Assembly (NCBI GenBank): GCA_903895595.1
Contig: CAITUP010000011.1
Coordinates: 1 to 64,000, forward strand
Direction of reading: 5' to 3'
DNA length: 64,000 bases
Source: an uncultured Acetobacteraceae bacterium
GTDB taxonomy: Bacteria; Pseudomonadota; Alphaproteobacteria; Acetobacterales; Acetobacteraceae
Shown here: positions 43,586 through 52,552 of the stretch, piece by piece
Layout: the number at the start of each line of letters is the position of its first letter
How positions within the stretch are numbered: the stretch's first letter is position 1
The notes under the pieces: generated by a model
The model's input: the letters and a program-made list of their open reading frames with translations, nothing else
Database searches by the model: none
What the model was told of the DNA's origin: nothing
Position numbers and translations under genes: made by a program

Positions 43586-44315
43586 CCGTATCCGCACGCT
43601 GTTGCCGCTGCTGGCCGATGGGGCGCTGCGGCAGCCTCGGCGGTTCTTCGTCGCGCGCCATGTGGCCGGTTGTCCGGACTGCGCGGCGCGGCTGGAGGAG
43701 TTGCAATCCGTCGGCACCATGTTGCGCACCAAACTGCCGTTCCACCGCGCTCCGCCGGGTCTGGCGGCTCGGATTGGGGCGGCGTTGCCGCGGGAGACGC
43801 CGCCGCCGGTGCCTCGGCGCCGGGTCCCGGTGCAGGCGTTTGCCGGCGGGTTGGTGGGCGCGCTGGCGGGCGTGGCGCTGACGCTGCTGGTGATGCCGGC
43901 GCCTCGGGACCCGGTCGTGCAGGGGGCGATCGACAGCCATGTCCGGTCGTTGATGGCCGAGCACCTGATGGATGTGGCGACGAGCGACCAGCATACGGTG
44001 AAACCGTGGCTGTCGGCGCGGCTGGATGTGTCGCCTCCGGTGCGGGATCTTGTCGATCTCGGGTTCCCGCTGCTGGGCGGGCGGCTGGACTACGTGGATG
44101 GGCACAAGGGCGCGGCGGTGGTGTACCGGCACGCCAAGCACATCATCAACCTGTTCGCCTGGGCGGCGGCGGGGCGCGATACGGGGTTCTCGGAGACGGC
44201 GCGCCAGGGGTTCAACGTGGTCTCCTGGCACCGGGATGGGATCGCGTACTACGCTGTTTCCGATCTGGAGGCCGACCAGTTGGCGGCGTTCGCTCGGTTG
44301 GTGAGCGGGGGGTAG
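43575..44315 (+). CDS. Membrane anti-sigma factor
   Basis: A 246-residue protein started at GTG 43575 with a GGAGG site 7 bases upstream, within the sigma gene. The N-terminal cytoplasmic part contains a zinc-type anti-sigma motif H-x3-C-x2-C (ARHVAGCPDCAARLEEL). One transmembrane segment (FAGGLVGALAGVALTLLVMPA) precedes a periplasmic domain. It should hold the sigma factor inactive until an envelope signal arrives. Confidence 0.87.
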   Translation: MACDRIRTLLPLLADGALRQPRRFFVARHVAGCPDCAARLEELQSVGTMLRTKLPFHRAPPGLAARIGAALPRETPPPVPRRRVPVQAFAGGLVGALAGVALTLLVMPAPRDPVVQGAIDSHVRSLMAEHLMDVATSDQHTVKPWLSARLDVSPPVRDLVDLGFPLLGGRLDYVDGHKGAAVVYRHAKHIINLFAWAAAGRDTGFSETARQGFNVVSWHRDGIAYYAVSDLEADQLAAFARLVSGG

Positions 44316-44339
44316 CAGCGCGCTGCCCCCCGCGACCGA

Positions 44340-45524
44340 TCAACCCGGCAAATACGGCGCCGGCACGAAGAAGCGGCCACCGACCGTCTTCAATGCGTTG
44401 TTTTCGCTGACCATCGCCGCAGCCCGCAGCGCGATCAGCAGTTTTCCGGCGACGGTTTGACGCCAGAACCACGTGTCGATCTGGCGTGCCGACGGAGGCG
44501 CTCCATCGGCCTGCACCGCTTCACCGTACAGCGCCTTGATGTCGTCGCACAGAAACCGCAGCGCGAGCGCCGGGGTGTCGTGGGCGGGGACCGTTGGTAG
44601 CGCGCCGGTCAGGAACGAAGTGGCGAACACAGCCCAATCTTCGGGCGGTTGGGCAGCCAGCCCCACCGTGGTGCGGCCAAAGCGGGTTTTGAACCGCTCC
44701 CACGCTGGCACCACGAGATCGAGTTCGGCTTGCCAGTCCGCCACCGCGCCAGGTGCGGGCAGCGTCACCGCCGGCACCCAATCGGGGCGGTCGAACCAAC
44801 CGGGGTTATCGTCCGGGAAATGCTCCAGGATGACGGGGCCGTCGGTCCGCTCCAGCAGACGCAGCGCCTGTAGCAGCACGCGGCGTTGGAAGGCGGCGTC
44901 GTTCGGCTCGCCCAGCGGGCGCCCGAGCATGAAGGGCGTCATGACGGCGCGCGGGGGGCGGGTTTTGACGACCTGAGACAGCACGATGGCCAAAACCGTT
45001 GTCGGCAGGCCGCGTTCTTCCAGCATATGTGCCATCGCGCTCACGGCGCGGGTGCACAGCGGTCAAACAGGGGCGAGAACGACGGCGTTGACGTTATCGG
45101 CGTGCAGCGCGGCGGCGATGGCGTCGGCGGATGCCGTCATCGCGGCGGGATCGGTGGATCCCATCACGGTGTAATGCGTGTCCGCGACGCTGCCGATCGT
45201 GCCGTCCGCCGCGAGGTCGCGCAGTCGGTCGATCGGGTAAACGACGTTGATATCCCTCTGGAACCCCGCTCGGTCGAAGTTGATCGAGACGTGGCTGATC
45301 AGGATTTCGTTCGTCGGCCAAGCGCTGGGCACGGCGCGTTGCTCGCCGGATCCGAAGGGGAACGGCGTGTCGCCGCGACGGATCAGCGCCGCGCTGCTGA
45401 CGATCGCGACACGGCGCTGGGCCAGCGGGGGACCGGCGACGAAAGGCGTGGTGTCGAACGCGGGACACGGAATGGCGTCAACCGCCGTTCGCGTCGGTTC
45501 GGGGATATCTTCTATGCGGGCCAT
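44340..45524 (-). CDS. Probable selenoprotein, glycine/sarcosine/betaine reductase B-like, in-frame UGA
   Basis: Two open frames in the same reading frame are separated by one TGA at 45063-45065. Together they give 394 residues. The N-terminal 153 residues carry CPAFDTTPF, RRVAIVSSAALIRRGDTPF, LISHVSINFDRAGFQRDINVVYPIDRLRDLA, and end VNAVVLAPV. The UGA would be residue 154 in the order U-P-L-C (Sec154, Cys157), followed by TRAVSAMAHMLEERGLPT, RPPRAVMTPFMLGRPLGEP and ALRLLE. In family members this spot is a UxxC or CxxC redox pair. A SECIS-like hairpin follows. I read it as a single selenoprotein; the alternative is a nonsense mutation of a Cys codon. No sel genes are in this window. Confidence 0.8.
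45028..45058 (-). promoter_or_regulatory. Candidate bacterial SECIS element
   Basis: Beginning 5 bases after the UGA, the coding strand folds into a hairpin. The lower stem is TGTGC/GCACA, then a 3x3 internal loop, an upper stem CGCGC/GCGCG and a CGTGA apical loop containing GU. The loop lies 18-22 bases from the UGA, within the distance typical of bacterial SECIS elements. It sits entirely inside the coding region, as expected. Confidence 0.65.
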
Positions 45525-45600
45525 TCGGTGCTTTTCTCCCTTTACCGGAGAATCCTAGCGGACTTTCAGGGGGAGTGGAACGGCGGATGTCGTTTCGGGA

Positions 45601-46170
45601 TCAGGCCTCGCCGCTCCGGCTTTCCGTTTCCGCCAGCAGCTTGTCGATGGGGTTCCAGATATAGGCGGTTTGGATGACCGCCTTGCCGCCGATGCGGATT
45701 TCCGCGTCCATCGCCACCTTCCCCCCCAGCCGCTGATAAAACCATCGGCTCGGGTTGTCGCGCAGCACCCAGAGGAAGGCCGACTGGCAGCCGAGGTCGC
45801 GCAAATGCGTGCCGGCGGCGCGCACCAGATCGCGGCCGATGCCGCGTTCGCGCCAATCTTCCAGCACGTACAGCGTCTCGATCTCGCCATCTGCCAGTGG
45901 TTCGGCGAAGCGGCGCCCGCGGCCGACGGTGGCGAAACCCACGATCCTGGGGCCGCTGCCGGGGGGAACGTCCTCACCGCTGGCGGTCGCGACGATCACA
46001 CCGCCCGTGGCGCGAATGGCGCCGACATAATGGGCGGCGTGACGGGACACCGACAGCTGCGAAAGATAATCGGCGGGCAGGATATTCGCGTAGGCCGACC
46101 GCCAGACCGCGACGTGCACCGCCGCGATCGCGACGGCGTCCGGCGGCCGAGCCGGACGGATTTGGATCAC
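45601..46170 (-). CDS. GNAT-family N-acetyltransferase
   Basis: A 189-residue acetyltransferase started at GTG 46170, which overlaps the stop of the RsmB-like gene (GTGA). Acetyl-CoA site: IETLYVLEDWRERGIGRDLVRA near residue 98, followed by FLWVLRDNPSRWFYQRLGGKV. N-terminal IQIRPARPPDAVAIAAVHVAVWRSAYANILP is typical. Substrate unknown. Confidence 0.85.
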   Translation of the reverse strand: MIQIRPARPPDAVAIAAVHVAVWRSAYANILPADYLSQLSVSRHAAHYVGAIRATGGVIVATASGEDVPPGSGPRIVGFATVGRGRRFAEPLADGEIETLYVLEDWRERGIGRDLVRAAGTHLRDLGCQSAFLWVLRDNPSRWFYQRLGGKVAMDAEIRIGGKAVIQTAYIWNPIDKLLAETESRSGEA

Positions 46171-47456
46171 GGAGCGCGCTCCAGAACGGCGGCGAAGAAA
46201 CCGTCGGTGCCGTGACGGGCGGGTGTCAGCGACAGATAGTCGCCGACGCAGGGGGCCGGCTGTTCCAAGGGCCAGGCGCGGGCCAGCGGGATGACGGAGA
46301 AATCGGGGTGGCGGGTCAGAAACGCGGCAATCTGGGCCTCGTTTTCTTCCGTCAGCAGGGAGCAGGTTGCGTAGACCAACCGCCCGCCCTTGCGCACCAG
46401 CGTCTGCGCCGTGTCCAGGATCATCGCCTGTTTCGGCACCAACTCGGCCAAATCGGTCTCGGTCAGGCGCAAGCGCGCATCGGGGTTGCGGCGCCACGTC
46501 CCGGTGCCGGTGCACGGCGCGTCCACCAGCACCCGGTCGAAGGTGCCGGCGCGGCGTTTCAGCCATTTGTCGCCGGGTTCGACCAGATGCCGTTCGACGT
46601 TGTTCACGCCTGCGCGTTTGAGCCTCGGCGCGGCGCCTTCGAGGCGGGATTTCGACACATCGCACGCCACGATCTGGCCCTTGTTGCGCATGCGGCTGGC
46701 CATCGCGAGCGTCTTGCCGCCGGCGCCGGCGCACCAATCCACGACGCGCATGCCGGGATGGGCATCGACCATGACGGCGATGAGCTGGCTGCCTTCGTCC
46801 TGGATTTCGACCAGTCCGGTCTGGAACGCCGGGCCGCTGGTGACGGGGCGGCGGCCGTCGATCCTCAGACCCCAGGGGGAGTATGGGGTCGGGCGGGCTT
46901 CCCAGCCCTCGGCGGCCAACGCGGCCTGGGCTTCGTCGCGGGTGGCTTTCAGCAGATTGGCGCGGAGGTCGAGCGGGGCCTCGGTGCTGAGGGCGCCGAT
47001 TTCCGTGGGGGTCGCGGTGCCGAAGCGGGCCTGGAAATGGGGCAGAATCCAGTCGGGGACTTCCAGGCGGATCGCGTCGGGCATTTTGGGATGATCGAGG
47101 GTGTGTCCCTCGATCTTCGCCAGCACGGCTTTTTCCGCGGCGTTCAGGGCGGCGGCGGCGTATTGGCCGCCGGAGTAGGTCTGCACGACGCCGGACAGTG
47201 CCCAGCCCTCGGTCAGCAGGGAGGCGGCGATCAGCATACGGCCGGTTATGGGGGTTTCGCCGAGCCACCATTCCAGCCGCCGGCGGGCGCGGAGTACGGA
47301 CCAGACGCGGTCGGACACGGCGCGGCGGTCGCCGGAGCCGATGAAGCGGCGCATGCGGAAGTAGTCGTTGGCGACGGCATCGGCCGGCCGTTTGCGGGCG
47401 GTTTCGATGATGTCGAGCAGTTCGATGGCGGCGGCGATGCGCCCGGCGGTCATCAT
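46167..47456 (-). CDS. RsmB/NOP-family class I SAM-dependent RNA methyltransferase
   Basis: A 429-residue m5C-type RNA methyltransferase. N-terminal helical RNA-binding region, then VDWCAGAGGKTLAMA (SAM site), FDRVLVDAPCTGTGTWRRNPD and YATCSLLTEENEAQI with the two catalytic Cys. It is a second member of the family beside rsmB at 9283. The ATG at 47456 is taken as start; the frame continues upstream into a tandem repeat with no support. It is coupled to the acetyltransferase downstream. Confidence 0.88.
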   Translation of the reverse strand: MMTAGRIAAAIELLDIIETARKRPADAVANDYFRMRRFIGSGDRRAVSDRVWSVLRARRRLEWWLGETPITGRMLIAASLLTEGWALSGVVQTYSGGQYAAAALNAAEKAVLAKIEGHTLDHPKMPDAIRLEVPDWILPHFQARFGTATPTEIGALSTEAPLDLRANLLKATRDEAQAALAAEGWEARPTPYSPWGLRIDGRRPVTSGPAFQTGLVEIQDEGSQLIAVMVDAHPGMRVVDWCAGAGGKTLAMASRMRNKGQIVACDVSKSRLEGAAPRLKRAGVNNVERHLVEPGDKWLKRRAGTFDRVLVDAPCTGTGTWRRNPDARLRLTETDLAELVPKQAMILDTAQTLVRKGGRLVYATCSLLTEENEAQIAAFLTRHPDFSVIPLARAWPLEQPAPCVGDYLSLTPARHGTDGFFAAVLERAP

Positions 47457-47463
47457 GCCCGCA

Positions 47464-47525
47464 CCGTCATGGTCGGGTTTGACCCGACCACCTTTTTCCA
47501 ATGGGCCTGAGATGGTCGGGTCAGG
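47464..47525. repeat. REP-like bipartite palindromic repeat
   Basis: GTCATGGTCGGG-TTTGA-CCCGACCA, a CAATGGGCCTGAG spacer, and a second ATGGTCGGG-TCAGG-CCCGACCATGAC palindrome. Nearly the same layout as the copy at 12848. Its last half-site begins the 24-bp tandem array that follows. Confidence 0.75.
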
Positions 47526-47685
47526 CCCGACCATGACGCGAGACACGCGCCCGACCATGACGTGAGACACGCGCCCGACCATGACGCGAGACACGCGCCC
47601 GACCATGACGCGAGACACGCGCCCGACCATGACGTGAGACACGCGCCCGACCATGACGTGAGACACGCGCCCGACCATGACGATG
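47526..47685. repeat. 24-bp tandem repeat array
   Basis: Six complete 24-base units of the form CCCGACCATGACGYGAGACACGCG (47526-47669) and one partial unit. Units differ only by C or T at the Y position. The unit begins with the right half-site of the REP-like palindrome, so the array grew from a repeat copy. In one frame it encodes an 8-residue repeat upstream of the RsmB-like gene, but there is no evidence that this is translated. Confidence 0.85.
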
Positions 47686-47688
47686 CTG

Positions 47689-48353
47689 TCATGTCAGCGC
47701 CTCCATCAAACCCGACAAATCCTTCAGCTCCATCAACTTACCGGCCAGTTCGTACTCCGCTGGCTGGCCGGTGCGGTTGACCCAGAACACCCGGAAGCCG
47801 TGCGCCGCGGCGCCGAACGCGTCCCAGGGATTGGAGGACACAAACCCCATCTCGGCGGCCGGCAGGCCGAAACGCGCCTCCGCCAAACGGTAGACCCGGG
47901 GATCGGGTTTGAACACGCCGACGCTTTCGACGCTGAGGACGGCGTCCAGCAAATCAGCCAAACCGGCCGATTCGACGGCGGCGCTCAGCATGCCGGGTTC
48001 GCCGTTCGACAGGATTGCGGTGCCCAGGCCCCGGTCGCGCAAGGTGCGCAGGACGGAGGTGGCGTCCGGGTAAGCATCCAGGACGCGGTAGGACGCCAGC
48101 ACATCCGCCAGCAACGCCTGATCCGCGATGCCGTGCCTGGCCGCCACGAACCGCAGCGAGTCCTCGGTCAGACGCCAGAAATCGCGATGATGGGCGGGGC
48201 CGGCGAGGCTGCGGACCCAGGAATATTCCGTCTGCTTCGTCCGCCAGTCGGCGCTGATGCGTTGCCACTCCGGCCCGAGGCGGTCGGCGTGGCGCGCCAT
48301 CGCGGCGTGGAAATCCAGCAGGGTCCCGTAGGCGTCGAAGACGACGGCCTTCA

Positions 48354-48354
<1 letters not shown>
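47689..48354 (-). CDS. Haloacid dehalogenase type II (L-2-haloacid dehalogenase-like)
   Basis: A 221-residue HAD hydrolase. Nucleophile Asp in VVFDAYGTLLDF, LSNGE with the Ser motif, the Lys in SVGVFKPDPRVYRLA, and VSSNPWDAFGAAAHGF, the motif set of L-2-haloacid dehalogenases. Substrate could be a haloacid or glycolate-like phosphate. Its start overlaps the guaB stop (TGATG), an uncommon partner. Confidence 0.88.
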
Positions 48355-49934
<1,580 letters not shown>

Positions 49935-49994
49935 TTATGAATGTTGGGGGGACGCAGGGTTGACGCGCGGTGCGGGGGCGCCCATGTCCCCCGC

Positions 49995-50394
49995 CTGCCA
50001 GACGGCTGGACGGCCGCTGTCCCTGGAAACAGGGGTAGAGGAAAGTCCGGGCTCCACGGGAATACGGTGCCGGCTAACCGCCGGCGGGGGCGACCCCAGG
50101 GACAGTGCCACAGAAAACAAACCCCCCGCGCAAGAGGTACGCTCCCGCGGGGAAGGGCGAAACGGTGCGGTAAAAGCGCACCGCGCCCCTGGCAACAGGG
50201 GCGGCAGGGTAAACCCCACCGGGAGCAAGACCGAATAGGAGCGGCTGCCTTTACCTTTCGGGGTGGAGGCAGGGGCATTCCCGCCCCGCCGCTCGGGTTG
50301 GTCGCGTGAGGCGCGTTGCGAGACGCGTCCCAGAGGAATGGCCGTCCATCCTGGCGACAGGGGGACAGAACCCGGCTTACAGGCCGTCTGGCAG
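49995..50394 (+). ncRNA. rnpB: RNase P RNA
   Basis: About 400 bases. The conserved GAGGAAAGTCCGGGCTCC lies at 50037-50054. GAATGGCCGTCC, GACAGAACCCGGCTTACAGGC follow near the 3' end. The 5' end CTGCCAGACGGC (49995-50006) pairs with the 3' end GCCGTCTGGCAG (50383-50394) to close helix P1. This is the bacterial type A layout. RNase P removes 5' leaders from tRNA precursors. No protein-coding frame in this stretch should be trusted. Confidence 0.96.
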
Positions 50395-50421
50395 AGAATT
50401 CCTTCGATCGGAAAGGGGCCG

Positions 50422-50441
50422 ATGCGTTACACGTAACGTAT
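50422..50441. promoter_or_regulatory. Palindrome at the mazE-like start, possible operator
   Basis: ATG-CGTTAC-AC-GTAACG-TAT, an 18 of 20 palindrome, overlaps the start codon region of the MazE-like gene. Palindromes at this spot are typical antitoxin binding sites. Only symmetry and position support it. Confidence 0.4.
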
Positions 50442-50664
50442 GGTTGCCCCCGCATCGTCCCGCGAACGCATCGCTCGCCATCGTGCCGCCCAGCGGGAAC
50501 GCGGGTTGCGGCCGGTGGTTTTGTGGCTTCCAGACGTCAATGCACCCGGCTACCGCGAACGCTTGGCGGAGGACTGTCGGCAACTCGCCCGCCTTACGCC
50601 AGAGGAGACAGCCATCGCGGACGATTTCGCGGCGCGGGCGGGCCAGACCGAGGGGTGGCGTTAG
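50440..50664 (+). CDS. Orphan MazE-like antitoxin (DUF3018 type)
   Basis: A 74-residue protein: ERIARHRAAQRERGLRPVVLWLPDVNAPGYRERLAEDCRQL, the pattern of DUF3018 antitoxins (RAxGLRPVxxWxPDxxxPGF). These normally precede a MazF endoribonuclease gene that overlaps or follows directly. Here only 40 bases separate its stop from ccdB on the other strand, and no mazF is present. It starts 46 bases after the rnpB 3' end. It may be a relic or a solitary regulator. Confidence 0.75.
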   Translation: MVAPASSRERIARHRAAQRERGLRPVVLWLPDVNAPGYRERLAEDCRQLARLTPEETAIADDFAARAGQTEGWR

Positions 50665-50704
50665 GTAAAGCGTCCGTGCAGCGGTCCTCTGTGCGGATAG
50701 CGCG

Positions 50705-51010
50705 TCAGAACCCCAGCAACAGAATATCGAGCGCCCGCGTGATCCTGTCATGTTGGCTGTCCAAGGACGCGACAGGACGACGAAGCTCCTTGGCGGACAG
50801 ACCGGCGAGCGCCTGTGTGACCATCATGTAGTCTTCCCCCCCGATGTCGAAGACGGGATTGAGTTCCCCAATCGGCCGAGGCGCCTCGGAGAGCGGAAGC
50901 AGCGGCACGACGACCCGCGTTGACAGTTGCTCCAACAGTTTGGCCTGCACATCTACGACGTAGCGGCGCTTGGCGCCCCCCGGCATGGGATAGACATCCA
51001 GGCGCGCCAT
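50705..51010 (-). CDS. ccdB: CcdB-family toxin
   Basis: A 101-residue protein with YVVDVQAKLLEQLSTRVVVPLLP, LNPVFDIGGEDYMMVTQALAGLSAKELRRPVASL, and a C-terminal ALDILLLGF. CcdB family toxins poison DNA gyrase. In the E. coli protein the last residues (WGI) matter for toxicity; here the end is LLGF, so activity is uncertain. The start overlaps the ccdA stop (TAATG). Confidence 0.87.
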   Translation of the reverse strand: MARLDVYPMPGGAKRRYVVDVQAKLLEQLSTRVVVPLLPLSEAPRPIGELNPVFDIGGEDYMMVTQALAGLSAKELRRPVASLDSQHDRITRALDILLLGF

Positions 51011-51255
51011 TAGAACTGGCGGAACGCGGCGAGGGGGAGCCCATGCTGCTCCACATACGCATTCCAGTTATCCATGGCGGCACGGTTTTCCTGGAGCCAT
51101 TTTTCCCGCTTGGCTGTTGCGACCTCTGCCGCCAACCCACGCTCGCAAGCTTGAGACACGTTGATCTTAAGTGTTTTGGCTTCAAGCAGGAGGGAATCGG
51201 GCAATGTGACGTTGGTTGGTCGGCGGGATTGAACGGATTTTGGAGCATAGGACAT
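51010..51255 (-). CDS. ccdA: CcdA-family antitoxin
   Basis: An 81-residue antitoxin: TNVTLPDSLLLEAKTLKINVSQACERGLAAEV forms the ribbon-helix-helix DNA-binding half, and KWLQENRAAMDNWNAYVEQHGLPLAAFRQF is the toxin-binding tail. The ATG at 51255 is the start; the longer frame upstream is shadow. It comes before ccdB in the usual order. Confidence 0.88.
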   Translation of the reverse strand: MSYAPKSVQSRRPTNVTLPDSLLLEAKTLKINVSQACERGLAAEVATAKREKWLQENRAAMDNWNAYVEQHGLPLAAFRQF

Positions 51256-51379
51256 GTCTATGACCTTTGTGCATGAATGATGACCATCATTAGCGAAAGA
51301 AGCGCGCCGAAGCAAGGAGATATACACCTCAGCCGTTACGCCGGCATGATTGGAAGCGGACGCTGGGCTGCCAGTGCGA

Positions 51380-51541
51380 CAGTGCCCCATGCACGGAGTC
51401 GTAGACGTACTGCCGCACGAAGGCGCCGTTCGACCACTCCCCGATTTCCCGCCCCGCCTCGTCGAAGAGGTAATAGACGGTCGTGCCGCCGATACTCTTG
51501 GAGAACCGCCGCCCGAGCGGGTCGTACTGGTAGGCAGTGTC
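51380..51541 (-). pseudogene. Rhs/YD-repeat protein fragment
   Basis: A 54-residue stretch reads DTAYQYDPLGRR...GTTVYYLFDEAGREIGE...QYVYDSVHGAL, which is the Rhs-type YD repeat pattern (YxYDxxGRR, YxYDxxG). It is too short to be a functional protein, has no start nearby, and the sequence on both sides in this frame does not continue the pattern. I treat it as a decayed Rhs remnant in a toxin-rich patch. Confidence 0.65.
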
Positions 51542-51611
51542 GTTGCAAGCCGGTCGTCGCGGGAGCTTTCCACATCGGCCCAAATATCCGGTCAGGTGGG
51601 CGCAACGCGCC

Positions 51612-51911
51612 TCAAGCCGCCCGTGGCCCCACGTGCAAAGCCCGCTCCACCCCAACCGGGTCCCCGGCAATCGCCCGCAGATAAGCCCGTGTCGATTGGT
51701 CCGGTTCGGACTTCCCCTGCTCCCAATCGCGCAACGTGCTCAGCGGAATTCGGTACCGAAGGGCAAAAGCCTCCTGCGTCAGTCCAAGCGCCCGGCGCAG
51801 TGTCTTGGTCCTAGGCACCTTGCGCGCTGCTTGCCACTCGGCCTCCGTCATCGGGCATATTTCCATCGGCGGGAACCGACGTTCGGTTCCATCCGTCAGT
51901 ACCTCGACCAC
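51612..51911 (-). CDS. XRE-family helix-turn-helix antitoxin-like protein
   Basis: A 99-residue protein with TLRRALGLTQEAFALRYRIPLSTLRDWEQGKSEPDQSTRAYLRAIAGDP, a compact XRE helix-turn-helix. This type is commonly encoded behind BrnT-like toxins. A short BrnT-like C-terminal remnant lies directly upstream on the same strand. It is probably a surviving antitoxin of a broken module. Confidence 0.75.
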   Translation of the reverse strand: MVEVLTDGTERRFPPMEICPMTEAEWQAARKVPRTKTLRRALGLTQEAFALRYRIPLSTLRDWEQGKSEPDQSTRAYLRAIAGDPVGVERALHVGPRAA

Positions 51912-51922
51912 ATTTCCGGCAG

Positions 51923-51993
51923 CGCGCGTTCGCGCGAAGATACTTGTATTGCTTATGTTTTTCCGCGGGCCGAGCCGAGGTGATGCGGAGCAT
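51923..51993 (-). pseudogene. BrnT-like toxin C-terminal remnant
   Basis: The frame upstream of the XRE gene reads LRITSARPAEKHKQYKYLRANAR, close to the RIISARKA-type end of BrnT toxins. No upstream part of a toxin is visible. The remnant overlaps the start region of the antitoxin as real brnT genes do. It is short, so the assignment is tentative. Confidence 0.4.
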
Positions 51994-52197
51994 TCTCCGC
52001 GTTCCGTGTACGTTATGGTGGCCGGTTATACCGTCAACGCTGGCCGAGGCGGCCTACGTTCGCAGCATTGTGCCGCTTGGGGTCCCCGCGACAAGCCCTA
52101 CAGAGCTCGCACATCCCGCGAACGCATTCCCGATCATCTGCGCGGCACGCGAGTCTCAGGAAATCCGCATGGCCGTGCCGTTGGCGACCATGCCTTC

Positions 52198-52265
52198 AAC
52201 CCAGAGGTCCCAGAGACCCAGAGGCCCAGAGTTCATGAACTCTGGGTCTCTGGGACCTCTGGGTT
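52198..52265. repeat. 68-bp perfect inverted repeat
   Basis: 26-base arms (AACCCAGAGGTCCCAGAGAC... and its complement) flank a 16-base centre that itself contains the palindrome CCAGAGTTCATGAACTCTGG. Arms are made of imperfect CCCAGAG units. It could form a long hairpin or cruciform. No flanking gene claims it. Confidence 0.85.
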
Positions 52266-52552
52266 AACGCGATGCTGGGTCCGTTACCGACACCCAAACC
52301 TAGGCCGATCGCGCATCGCAACCGAGTATGAGCGGGGTTGCCCGGACATTTGCCCCGCCTGCCGAGGTTTCGTACTTGCAGATGGCGAACGCCGAAAGAT
52401 CGTTCCCAGGATGTGTAAATTTGGTAGGGACAAGCTCGGGGATGACGGGGTGGAGAGGCCAGCGGCATGGAACCCATCCAGGCATTCGTGGATACCGCCT
52501 TCACCCCAGGCCCCATCTTCCCGCCCCGCCCGCTTCGTCGCACAATGGGGGC
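52266..52552. other. Non-coding stretch, nothing recognised
   Basis: About 290 bases between the large palindrome and the aminotransferase gene. I see no gene, RNA motif or repeat related to the others in the window. It presumably contains the aminotransferase promoter. Confidence 0.5.

Noticed and set aside
44340-45044. Separate hypothetical gene starting at 45044
   Set aside because: It is in frame with the upstream ORF across one TGA, and the joined sequence matches a single known family, so a recoded stop is more likely.
47457-47678. Upstream extension of the RsmB-like gene through the tandem repeat
   Set aside because: It encodes an 8-residue repeat with no match to the family; the ATG at 47456 gives the normal N-terminus.
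47526-47685. CRISPR array
   Set aside because: The 24-base units are contiguous with no unique spacers. It is a simple tandem repeat derived from a REP-like palindrome.
50306-50668. Open frames across the rnpB 3' region
   Set aside because: They overlap the RNase P RNA and lack protein motifs; only the MazE-like frame from 50440 is supported.
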